The notes: generated by a model from the letters alone, not told the origin. A DNA stretch of 8,762 nucleotides from Microbacteriaceae bacterium (GCA_947455385.1 CANGNR010000045.1:1-8762); one strand, 5' to 3'; positions 1 through 6,419 are shown, counted from the stretch's first letter. Program-made: numbers and translations.

Positions 1-497
1 ACGAGTGTCGGTTGACCGCGCTGCACATCCTGGTTGACAAGTTTCAGCGCGCCAAAACGAGGGTGCTTCGGGGCGAACTTTTTGACTTCTACGTCGGCGC
101 GGTCAAGCGTGGCCGCGTCAACAACTGGGACCTCGTCGACACCAGCGCGCCCTACCTAGGGGCGTACCTTGTCGAGCACCCAATGAAGACCCTGATCCTG
201 CGCATGAGCGAGAGTGCCAACCTGTGGGAGCGCCGCACCGCTATGATGTTCACCTTTGCGCACATCCGGGCTGGCGAATATGGCGTGCCACAGCACATCG
301 CGATGAAGCTGCTGCACGACGACCACGACCTGATTCACAAAGCGGTCGGCTGGATGCTGCGCGAGATCGGCAACCGAGACCTAGAGGTGTTGCGGGCGTT
401 CCTAGCCAAGCATCACCGCGAGATGCCGCGCACAACGTTGCGCTACGCGATTGAGAAACTCGCGCCAGAAGAGCGCAAGCGCTGGATGGCCCGCTAG
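1..497 (+). CDS. DNA alkylation repair protein, AlkD-like glycosylase (5' truncated by window edge)
   Basis: Member of the AlkD family of HEAT-like-repeat DNA glycosylases, which excise bulky or cationic alkylated bases such as 3-methyladenine and 7-methylguanine. The frame is open to the left edge, and the codons at 3-11 (E-C-R) followed by LTALHILV match the family interior, so the TTG at 12 is not the true start; roughly the first 65-70 residues are missing. Numbering from that TTG, the NNWDLVD motif (37-43), the LWERR segment (71-75) and AVGWMLREIG (111-120) are visible. By alignment from memory to Bacillus cereus AlkD, W39, D43, R75 and W114 correspond to the functional W109, D113, R148 and W187. 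The C-terminal LRYAIEKL segment is also typical. The stop TAG (495-497) shares a CTAG with the stop of the convergent xthA, whose product would process the abasic sites this enzyme makes. Family assignment is strong; exact substrate range is not determinable. Confidence 0.93.
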   Translation, partial: ECRLTALHILVDKFQRAKTRVLRGELFDFYVGAVKRGRVNNWDLVDTSAPYLGAYLVEHPMKTLILRMSESANLWERRTAMMFTFAHIRAGEYGVPQHIAMKLLHDDHDLIHKAVGWMLREIGNRDLEVLRAFLAKHHREMPRTTLRYAIEKLAPEERKRWMAR

Positions 498-1276
498 TCG
501 ATATCTACGACGACCGGCACGTGGTCGCTCGGCCCCTCGCCCTTGCGCTCGTTGCGGTCGATGACCGCACTTGTCACGCGTTCTGCAAAAGCCTCAGAAC
601 CGAGGATGAAGTCGATGCGCATGCCTTCGTTGCGCGGAAAGCGCAGCTGCTGGTAGTCCCAATAGGTGTAGCCCTCGGGCACGCGCTGGCGCACTACGTC
701 TTCGAACCCGATCTGCTCGAAAGCGGCGAAAGCCCTGCGCTCGGGAGCCGAAACGTGCGTTGCCCCAGCGAAGTCGTCGATGTTCCACACGTCGCTGTCG
801 AGCGGAGCGATATTGAAATCACCCATCAGCGCCAAAGGTAGGTCGGGCTCATGTTCGAGCCACTCCGCTGCGTTGGATGCCAGGCGGTCGAGCCACTCGA
901 GCTTGTAGTCATAGTGCGGGTCGTCAAGAGTGCGGCCGTTCGGCACATAGAGACTCCAGAGCCTGACCCCGTCAAACGTCGCGCCAAGCGCGCGAGCCTC
1001 TTGGGCGTCATCCTTGCCGAAACCTGGCATGCCCGAAAAACCGATCTCGATGTCCTCGGCGGGAATCCGGCTAGCGAAGGCAACGCCGTTCCACTGGTTG
1101 AGACCGTGCATGGTGACGGTGTAGCCGGCATCCTCGAAAGCTTGCACCGGAAACTGCTCTGGCTTGCACTTAATCTCTTGCATCGCGAGCACGTCGGTGT
1201 TGCTGCGCTGCAGCCAGTCGGCGACCCTGCCGACGCGGGTTCGAATGGAGTTCACGTTATGGGTAGCAATGCGCAC
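494..1276 (-). CDS. xthA: Exodeoxyribonuclease III (AP endonuclease)
   Basis: 260-aa enzyme of the exonuclease/endonuclease/phosphatase (EEP) fold, close to the usual length of about 260-270 aa. It cleaves DNA 5' of abasic sites, degrades double-stranded DNA 3' to 5' and removes 3' blocking groups in base-excision repair. The active-site set is intact: N7 and N9 in THNVNSIR, metal ligand E34 in MQEIK, Y110 in SLYVPNG, D153 and N155 in GDFNIAP, D222 in RIDFILG, and the terminal D251-H252 in SDHVPVVVDID. The start is GTG at 1276, chosen because MRIATHNVNS is the canonical N-terminus and a TAAGTT -10 box ends 6 nt upstream, implying a leaderless mRNA. It diverges from pyrE with only 16 bp between the start codons and converges with the AlkD gene with a 4-bp overlap. 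Functional pairing with AlkD is an inference from known repair chemistry. Confidence 0.97.
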   Translation of the reverse strand: MRIATHNVNSIRTRVGRVADWLQRSNTDVLAMQEIKCKPEQFPVQAFEDAGYTVTMHGLNQWNGVAFASRIPAEDIEIGFSGMPGFGKDDAQEARALGATFDGVRLWSLYVPNGRTLDDPHYDYKLEWLDRLASNAAEWLEHEPDLPLALMGDFNIAPLDSDVWNIDDFAGATHVSAPERRAFAAFEQIGFEDVVRQRVPEGYTYWDYQQLRFPRNEGMRIDFILGSEAFAERVTSAVIDRNERKGEGPSDHVPVVVDID

Positions 1277-1280
1277 CTCT

Positions 1281-1286
1281 TAAACT
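1281..1286 (+). promoter_or_regulatory. -10 box of pyrE (leaderless)
   Basis: TAAACT is followed by 6 nt (TAATCC) and then the ATG at 1293, placing the predicted transcription start on the A of the start codon. There is no room for a Shine-Dalgarno site. The same hexamer occurs upstream of purA, the ABM-domain gene and the surface protein. Confidence 0.65.
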
Positions 1287-1288
1287 TA
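1283..1288 (-). promoter_or_regulatory. -10 box of xthA (leaderless)
   Basis: On the minus strand TAAGTT is followed by 6 nt (TAAGAG) and then the GTG start, so transcription would begin at or very near the first base of the start codon (1276). It overlaps by 4 bp the opposite-strand -10 box of pyrE. No convincing -35 element is seen. Confidence 0.6.
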
Positions 1289-1292
1289 ATCC

Positions 1293-1859
1293 ATGACTTT
1301 TGATGCCGCCGCTCACGCCAGACTCGTTGAACTAATCAAGGAGCTCGCCGTTGTGCACGGCCGCGTCACCCTCTCGAGCGGCATCGAAGCCGACTACTAC
1401 GTTGACCTTCGTCGAGCCACCCTGCACCACGAGGCCGCCCCGCTGATCGGTGAGGTCATGTTGAACATGCTTGATGACGCCGGAATAACCGACTTCGATG
1501 CCGTTGGTGGCCTCACCATGGGTGCCGACCCGGTAGCCACCGCGGTCTTGCACCAGGGCGCTGCCCGCGGCCGCGCAGTCGACGCGTTTGTTGTTCGCAA
1601 GGCCGCCAAGGCTCACGGAATGGGCCGCCAGGTTGAGGGCCCAGACGTTAAGGGCAAGCGCGTAATCGTTCTCGAAGACACGTCGACGACCGGCGGCTCG
1701 CCGCTCACCGCGGCCAAGGCCCTCGTCGAAGCAGGCGCCACAGTGGTTGCCGTTGCAACAGTGGTCGACCGCGCAACCGGCGCGCAGCAGGTTATTGAAG
1801 CCGAGGGTTTTCGCTACCTCAGCGCAATCTCGCTCGAAGACCTCGGCCTAGCCAAGTAG
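1293..1859 (+). CDS. pyrE: Orotate phosphoribosyltransferase
   Basis: 188-aa type I phosphoribosyltransferase that joins orotate to PRPP to give orotidine 5'-monophosphate, the fifth step of de novo pyrimidine synthesis, in the cytoplasm. Visible features are the N-terminal orotate-binding segment with TLSSGIEADYYVDLR (26-40), the GGLTMGADP loop (72-80), the catalytic flexible loop with R102, K103, K106 and H108 in VRKAAKAHG, and the PRPP-binding signature VIVLEDTSTTGGS (124-136). Length matches the short actinobacterial form. The ATG at 1293 is supported by the -10 box 6 nt upstream. The gene stands alone rather than in a pyr operon. It diverges from xthA and its last 12 bp overlap the end of the convergent HAD gene. 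No UMP-responsive leader is possible because the transcript appears leaderless. Confidence 0.97.
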   Translation: MTFDAAAHARLVELIKELAVVHGRVTLSSGIEADYYVDLRRATLHHEAAPLIGEVMLNMLDDAGITDFDAVGGLTMGADPVATAVLHQGAARGRAVDAFVVRKAAKAHGMGRQVEGPDVKGKRVIVLEDTSTTGGSPLTAAKALVEAGATVVAVATVVDRATGAQQVIEAEGFRYLSAISLEDLGLAK

Positions 1860-2621
1860 GTCGGCAACCGAGTTCAGAATCTCGGATGGCCTAAACGGGT
1901 ACTTCGCGATTTCAGCGTCATCCGCGATGCCGGTCAAAACCAGAACAGTGTGCAAACCCGCCTCTATGCCGGCAACGACGTCGGTGTCCATGCGGTCACC
2001 AATCATTCCGGTCGACTCCGAGTGCGCCTGAATCTTGTTCATTGCCGAGCGGAACATCATCGGGTTTGGCTTGCCCACGATGTATGGGTCTTTGCCGGTT
2101 GCCTTGGTGATCAGTGCCGCCACAGAACCGGTGGCCGGCAGTGGACCCTCGGCCGATGGGCCGGTGGCATCCGGGTTGGTGGCAATAAATCGTGCGCCAC
2201 CGTTGATCAGGCGAATCGCCTTGGTCAGGTTGTCAAAGTTGAAGTTGCGGGTCTCGCCGAGCACCACGTAGTCGGGGTTGTTGTCGGTCTGCACATAGCC
2301 AATCTCGTGCAGCGCGGTGGTCATGCCGGCCTCGCCGATCACATAGGCAGACCCGTATGGCTTCTGCTTGTGCAAGAACGCGGCGGTCGCCAACGCGGAT
2401 GTCCAGATGCGGTCCTCAGGAATGTCGAGGCCGGTCTGCTGCAGGCGAGCGGCAAGGTCGCGCGGGGTGTAGATCGAGTTGTTGGTGAGAACGAGGAACG
2501 GGGTGTCGGAGTCCTGCCACTGCTTGATGAGCTCGGCGGCGCCAGGTAGAGCAACGCCCTCGTGCACGAGCACGCCATCCATGTCGGTCAACCAGGATGT
2601 GATTTTCGAGCGATCAGCCAT
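1848..2621 (-). CDS. HAD-IIA family hydrolase (NagD-like sugar/nucleotide phosphatase)
   Basis: 257-aa haloacid-dehalogenase superfamily phosphatase of the IIA-capped branch (NagD, 4-nitrophenylphosphatase, phosphoglycolate phosphatase type). All four HAD motifs are present: motif I WLTDMDGVLVH with nucleophile D13 and acid/base D15, motif II VLTNNS (44-49), motif III lysine K184 in IVGKPNPMMF, and motif IV GDRMDTD (208-214) with the Mg-binding aspartates. The C2 cap lies between motifs II and III, with LGETRNFNFDNLTKA and FIATNPDATGP (145-155) typical of the subfamily. The natural substrate cannot be read from sequence. The ATG at 2621 is supported by TAACCT ending 6 nt upstream. It converges with pyrE with a 12-bp overlap and has a 197-bp upstream intergenic region, unusually long for this window. 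Confidence 0.94.
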   Translation of the reverse strand: MADRSKITSWLTDMDGVLVHEGVALPGAAELIKQWQDSDTPFLVLTNNSIYTPRDLAARLQQTGLDIPEDRIWTSALATAAFLHKQKPYGSAYVIGEAGMTTALHEIGYVQTDNNPDYVVLGETRNFNFDNLTKAIRLINGGARFIATNPDATGPSAEGPLPATGSVAALITKATGKDPYIVGKPNPMMFRSAMNKIQAHSESTGMIGDRMDTDVVAGIEAGLHTVLVLTGIADDAEIAKYPFRPSEILNSVADLLG

Positions 2622-2627
2622 GGGTCA

Positions 2628-2633
2628 AGGTTA
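2628..2633 (-). promoter_or_regulatory. -10 box of the HAD hydrolase gene (leaderless)
   Basis: On the minus strand TAACCT is followed by TGACCC and then the ATG at 2621. The 6-nt gap equals that of xthA, pyrE, the XRE gene and the RNA methyltransferase gene, so a leaderless transcript is predicted. Confidence 0.55.
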
Positions 2634-2672
2634 GCAAAGCGCTCGCGGGCCTGGATTTTGCCCCAAAATGTC

Positions 2673-2681
2673 GGGGGGGGG
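2673..2681 (+). repeat. Homopolymeric tract of nine G
   Basis: Nine consecutive G bases sit about 40 bp upstream of the HAD -10 box and are preceded by CCCC at 2661-2664. Tracts of this length are prone to slippage. Whether the length is real or a sequencing artefact cannot be told here. Confidence 0.8.
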
Positions 2682-2767
2682 CGTAATAGTGAACACGGCG
2701 AGATTTCCACATATATCTGGGGTCACCAAATTCTCCTCGCCAATGGGGGTCAAATGTTAAATGTAAA

Positions 2768-2804
2768 CAACTATAGTTGCGTAAGAGCAACTAGGATTCA
2801 ACTG
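2768..2804. promoter_or_regulatory. Operator-like cluster of CAACTA half-sites
   Basis: A perfect 12-bp palindrome CAACTATAGTTG spans 2768-2779. A second direct CAACTA lies at 2788-2793, starting 20 bp after the first, and a related CAACTG at 2799-2804. The second half of the palindrome and the downstream copy also form a 7-bp stem TAGTTGC/GCAACTA around a 6-nt loop. The cluster contains TATAGT (2772-2777) and TAGGAT (2792-2797), either of which could be a -10 box for the downstream small gene. The layout suits a dimeric repressor; the nearby XRE-type protein is a candidate binder, which is inference only. Confidence 0.4.
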
Positions 2805-2818
2805 GTGAAGGTGGCTTT

Positions 2819-3067
2819 TTGAAGATCGAAGTGGCACTTCACGCCGAACTAGATCGGCCTTTTCTGGAGCGCCTGCCCGAAGGTGTGGGTCGCATTCACG
2901 CGGGGATGAACCACCACTCGAGTCACATTCTTGGAGTTCTCGAGCCGCTGCTTCTTGAAGGTGAGAGCGAGTTTGTTTCTCGTCTGATGTCTGACGACGA
3001 CTTCCCGCGGGAATTTGACCAAAGGCCAAACTTCCTTTTGATACGCAGCGCCGAAAACTATTTGTAG
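2819..3067 (+). CDS. Small hypothetical protein (82 aa)
   Basis: I do not recognise this protein. The frame begins with TTG at 2819, the first usable start after an in-frame TAG at 2792, and is preceded by AAGGTGG (2808-2814), a reasonable Shine-Dalgarno match 4 nt away. The product looks like a soluble, slightly acidic protein: an amphipathic start (MKIEVALHAELDRPFLERL), a central HAGMNHHSSH segment, a leucine-rich stretch and an acidic SDDDFP patch near residues 58-63. There is no signal peptide or membrane segment. Third codon positions are less G/C-biased than in neighbouring housekeeping genes, suggesting an accessory gene. Its last 10 bp overlap the convergent XRE gene. A later ATG at 2903 is an alternative start. 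It is preferred over the opposite-strand frames because these give arginine- and serine-rich, low-quality sequence. Confidence is moderate. Confidence 0.5.
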   Translation: MKIEVALHAELDRPFLERLPEGVGRIHAGMNHHSSHILGVLEPLLLEGESEFVSRLMSDDDFPREFDQRPNFLLIRSAENYL

Positions 3068-3279
3068 GCGCCGAGCTGGCGCAGCAGGGTTTCCGGTGAA
3101 ACGGCCAGGGCGGCGCAAAGTGGCTGCACTACGTCGATGCTTGGTTTCTGACGACCAGAGAAGTATTTGCTAAGAGTTCCCTTGTTGATGCCTGTGGCTT
3201 CAGCAAGCGCCTCGAGTGTGTTCAAGCCCGTGGCGGTGAGGCGTTCGCTCAGCCACTCGTTGTCGAGTTTTCGGGGCAC
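3058..3279 (-). CDS. Small XRE-family helix-turn-helix regulator
   Basis: 73-aa protein that is essentially a single Cro/C1-type DNA-binding domain. The core is TLEALAEATG (21-30, helix 2) followed by INKGTLSKYFSGRQKPS (31-47, recognition helix and following turn), then a helix with VQPLCAALAVSPETLL that closes the five-helix fold. No sensor or oligomerisation domain is visible, so it should act as a dimer on short operators. The start is GTG at 3279, supported by TAGATT ending 6 nt upstream. It diverges from the RNA methyltransferase gene with 31 bp between start codons and is convergent, overlapping by 10 bp, with the small orphan gene. Because the orphan is on the opposite strand this is not an ordinary toxin-antitoxin operon. 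The target is unknown; autoregulation or control of the divergent gene is plausible. Confidence 0.85.
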   Translation of the reverse strand: MPRKLDNEWLSERLTATGLNTLEALAEATGINKGTLSKYFSGRQKPSIDVVQPLCAALAVSPETLLRQLGAYK

Positions 3280-3285
3280 TAAGTC

Positions 3286-3291
3286 AATCTA
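3286..3291 (-). promoter_or_regulatory. -10 box of the XRE regulator gene (leaderless)
   Basis: On the minus strand TAGATT is followed by GACTTA and then the GTG at 3279. TCTAG occurs twice as a direct repeat (3288-3292 and 3297-3301), one copy overlapping each of the two divergent -10 boxes, so a regulator bound there could affect both genes. Confidence 0.55.
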
Positions 3292-3298
3292 GCCCCTC

Positions 3299-3304
3299 TA
3301 GGCT
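3299..3304 (+). promoter_or_regulatory. -10 box of the RNA methyltransferase gene (leaderless)
   Basis: TAGGCT is followed by TGAGAA and then the ATG at 3311, the same 6-nt gap seen at the other leaderless genes of this window. No good -35 element is evident. Confidence 0.5.
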
Positions 3305-3310
3305 TGAGAA

Positions 3311-3988
3311 ATGAAAAACGCCGACGAATTTCTCAGCGAAGCCTCACAGTCGCCCGAGCTGACCACCTGGGGCGTCGGGCCTTGGCAGGGCGAGTGGCCG
3401 CTGGGCGATGAGTTTGACCCGGAGTTGCTCGCCAACGGCGACACCAGAAACGTGCTCGACCACTATCGCTACTGGAAGATGGAGGCAATCGTCGCCGACC
3501 TCGACAAGCGCCGCCACAAGTTTCACGTTGCCATCGAAAACTGGCAGCACGACCTCAACATCGGGTCAATCGTGCGCACCGCCAACGCCTTTTTGGCCGC
3601 CGAGGTTCACATCATTGGCCATCGCCGCTGGAATCGCCGCGGGGCCATGGTCACCGACAGGTATCAGCACGTGCGGCATCATCCGACGGTCGATGACTTT
3701 CTAGCCTGGTGCAACGCCTCGGGCCTCGGCCCCAACGGCGGTGCTCTGCCGATCATCGCCATCGACAACGTGCCCGGATGTCAGAAAATCGAAGAATACG
3801 ACCTGCCCGAATCCTGCATGCTGCTTTTCGGCCAGGAGGGTCCTGGGTTGAGCGAGGCCGCAATCGAGGCTGCCGATGCCGTGCTTGAGATTAGCCAGTT
3901 CGGGTCAACCCGTTCAATAAACGCGAGCGCCGCAGCAGCAATCACGATGCACTGCTGGGTCGAGCAACACGTCTTCAAGCGCCGCTAA
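3311..3988 (+). CDS. TrmH/SpoU-family RNA methyltransferase
   Basis: 225-aa SPOUT-class methyltransferase expected to 2'-O-methylate ribose in tRNA or rRNA using S-adenosylmethionine. The three SpoU motifs are in order: motif 1 NIGSIVRTANAF (83-94) with N83 and R89, motif 2 MLLFGQEGPGLS (170-181), and motif 3 LEISQFGSTRSINASAAAA (192-210), which forms the trefoil knot and binds the cofactor. The first 65 or so residues, rich in Trp and acidic residues (TWGVGPWQGEWPLGDEFDP), are an N-terminal extension rather than the L30e-like RNA-binding domain of the 23S rRNA enzymes. Target RNA and position cannot be assigned. The ATG at 3311 is supported by the close -10 box. It diverges from the XRE gene and is followed 94 bp later by purA, which has its own promoter. 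Confidence 0.92.
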   Translation: MKNADEFLSEASQSPELTTWGVGPWQGEWPLGDEFDPELLANGDTRNVLDHYRYWKMEAIVADLDKRRHKFHVAIENWQHDLNIGSIVRTANAFLAAEVHIIGHRRWNRRGAMVTDRYQHVRHHPTVDDFLAWCNASGLGPNGGALPIIAIDNVPGCQKIEEYDLPESCMLLFGQEGPGLSEAAIEAADAVLEISQFGSTRSINASAAAAITMHCWVEQHVFKRR

Positions 3989-4024
3989 CCCCGCTCACCC
4001 CTACCCCGCAAACCCGCCAGCGAC

Positions 4025-4030
4025 TAAACT
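4025..4030 (+). promoter_or_regulatory. -10 box of purA
   Basis: TAAACT, identical to the pyrE hexamer. With the 6-nt spacing seen elsewhere, transcription would start at G4037, giving a 46-nt 5' leader. purA is thus one of the few genes here with a real leader. Confidence 0.55.
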
Positions 4031-4036
4031 TGAATG

Positions 4037-4052
4037 GTGCCTCGCCAGGCAC
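4037..4052 (+). promoter_or_regulatory. 5'-terminal hairpin of the purA mRNA
   Basis: GTGCCT and AGGCAC form a perfect 6-bp stem closed by the loop CGCC. The stem begins exactly at the transcription start predicted from the -10 box. Such a 5'-terminal hairpin could protect the mRNA from 5'-dependent decay or modulate initiation. It lacks a U tract and is not a terminator. The leader is too short for a purine or PRPP riboswitch. Confidence 0.45.
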
Positions 4053-4082
4053 GCATCCCCCGTTTTCTAGAAGCGAGCAACC

Positions 4083-5372
<1,290 letters not shown>

Positions 5373-5378
5373 TAAACT
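5373..5378 (+). promoter_or_regulatory. -10 box of the ABM-domain gene
   Basis: TAAACT begins on the base after the purA stop codon and ends 9 nt before the ATG at 5388, so the mRNA would have at most a 2-4 nt leader. AGGA at 5381-5384 is too close to the ATG to work well as a Shine-Dalgarno site. Read-through from purA is also possible. Confidence 0.45.
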
Positions 5379-5387
5379 TTAGGAATC

Positions 5388-5684
5388 ATGCCTTACCTGT
5401 ATCTCAAAGCCGAAATTCACCCGGATCTGTCGAAGCGCACTGAGGTAGAGGCCGCATATCGCGAACTTATCGCCGCGTCGCTCGCAGAGCCCGGCTGTCA
5501 CCTCTATGACCTAGTCATTAACGAGGAGGACCCTTCGGTCTGGTACATGTTCGAAAAGTGGGAGTCCCGCGAGGTCTGGGAGACCGGCCACATGGCATCC
5601 GCGCACGTTGCCAAGATTCAGCAGCTCGAGCCCGGCCTAACCGTGGCCCCAACCGTGCTCAACTTTTACGTTTCGGTGCTCTAG
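5388..5684 (+). CDS. Putative quinol monooxygenase / antibiotic biosynthesis monooxygenase (ABM) domain protein
   Basis: 98-aa protein with a single dimeric alpha/beta-barrel (ABM, YgiN-like) domain. The family pattern is clear: a first strand YLYLKAEIHPD, a helix with RTEVEAAYRELIAASLAEPGC, a strand HLYDLVINEEDPSVWYMFEKW, then the conserved SREVWETGHMASAHVAKIQQL helix, where W, H and the second H are typical, and a final strand near NFYVSVL. Family members include cofactor-free quinol oxidases that may help in redox-stress handling, and many of unknown substrate, so function here is only generic. The gene follows purA by 15 bp on the same strand and probably has its own promoter. It ends 3 bp from the stop of the convergent potassium-channel gene. 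There is no sign of a linked antibiotic pathway. Confidence 0.88.
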   Translation: MPYLYLKAEIHPDLSKRTEVEAAYRELIAASLAEPGCHLYDLVINEEDPSVWYMFEKWESREVWETGHMASAHVAKIQQLEPGLTVAPTVLNFYVSVL

Positions 5685-5687
5685 CCG

Positions 5688-6353
5688 CTACTTGCGCCGG
5701 CGAGTTCCGCCAAGGTTGTTCTTGCTCAATAGGTAACTGGCAACTAGAGCAGTCACAGACGAGAGCAGCACGACGCCGCTAAACATCAGGATGGTCGCAA
5801 TCACGCGCCCCTGAAACGTAATCGGTGAGTAGTCGCCGTAGCCCACGGTGCACACCGTGACGATCGAATACCAGAGAGCGTCGCCGAAGTTCGTGATGGT
5901 GGCGCCCGGTTCGTTCCGTTCGGCTTCAAAGACTCCGAGCGCCCCTGAGAAGATTACGAGCGGCGTCACAACCGCGAGATAAATGTTGATGCGGGTCTGC
6001 AAGGTTTGCGCGGCCCGGGTGAAGATGCCCAGGGCGGTGATCACGCGAAGCACGCGAAAGACCCGAAACGCCGGCAGGGCCAGGGCGAGCAGCTCGATCA
6101 CGTTGCGCTTCATGAAGTCTTTGCGGTCGTGGTGAGAGATGAACCGAAGCACGAAATCCAGGATGAACACTGCCCAGATCAGGTAGATGCCACCCTCGGT
6201 GATATCCCACTCGAGCGGGCTCAGCGGGGCCAACACCTGAAACGCCCACAGGCCGAGGTAGGCGACGGCGGCCAGAGCCAGCGGAACAGCAGAGACTCGT
6301 TCCCAGGTCTCCATCATCGGCTCGAAGCCCTTGCGGTGGCGCGTTTTGTTCAT
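5688..6353 (-). CDS. Voltage-sensor-type potassium channel (ion channel family)
   Basis: Six-transmembrane potassium channel subunit of about 220 aa from the chosen ATG at 6353; an in-frame GTG at 6404 would add 17 residues. Numbering from that GTG, helices lie at about 38-58 (S1), 72-90 (S2), 102-112 (S3), 113-127 (S4, with arginines R114, R117, R120 every third residue), 140-160 (S5) and 200-226 (S6). The pore helix and selectivity filter TVGYGD (186-191) are perfect for K+. The C-terminus ends in a short basic tail (GGTRRRK), so there is no RCK/TrkA-N or cyclic-nucleotide domain. The ATG is preferred because codons upstream of it are atypical, the GTG lacks any TANNNT box, and a weak CAGACT lies 7 nt before the ATG. 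It should set or respond to membrane potential. It diverges from the unknown gene at 6432. Confidence 0.9.
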   Translation of the reverse strand: MNKTRHRKGFEPMMETWERVSAVPLALAAVAYLGLWAFQVLAPLSPLEWDITEGGIYLIWAVFILDFVLRFISHHDRKDFMKRNVIELLALALPAFRVFRVLRVITALGIFTRAAQTLQTRINIYLAVVTPLVIFSGALGVFEAERNEPGATITNFGDALWYSIVTVCTVGYGDYSPITFQGRVIATILMFSGVVLLSSVTALVASYLLSKNNLGGTRRRK

Positions 6354-6419
6354 ATAAAGAAGTCTGGCAAAGGAATGTTGCCAAATCGTTTCGAGTTCGC
6401 CCACTTCGTCGAATCCACG

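Larger units (their letters stand above)
2622..2818. other. Longest intergenic region, with G-tract and operator-like repeats
   Basis: This 197-bp stretch lies between the divergent HAD gene and the small orphan gene. It holds the HAD promoter at its left end, a nine-G run, an AT-rich patch with ATATAT near 2711-2716, a weak inverted repeat GGCGAG (2697-2702) / CTCGCC (2736-2741), and a palindrome cluster at 2768-2804. I see no tRNA, terminator or known riboswitch. Short reading frames cross it but none looks like a protein. Confidence 0.6.

Noticed and set aside
1950..2549. 199-codon plus-strand frame inside the HAD phosphatase gene
   Set aside because: It is antisense to a gene with all HAD motifs intact; the Gly/Val/Arg-rich product is a GC shadow.
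2757..3029. Minus-strand 90-codon frame opposite the small orphan gene
   Set aside because: Its Arg/Ser/Glu-rich product looks less protein-like than the plus-strand frame and it has no good start signal. The choice between strands is still moderate in confidence.
2819..3279. Toxin-antitoxin operon made of the small orphan gene and the XRE gene
   Set aside because: The genes are convergent, not co-directional, and the orphan has no recognisable toxin motif such as RelE, HigB or HipA, so the standard label is not supported.
4037..4082. Purine, ppGpp or PRPP riboswitch upstream of purA
   Set aside because: The leader is only about 46 nt, with one short stem and no aptamer-like multi-helix fold.
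5388..5684. Antibiotic biosynthesis gene cluster suggested by the ABM domain
   Set aside because: ABM-domain proteins are mostly general quinol oxidases or of unknown role, and no biosynthetic genes lie nearby.
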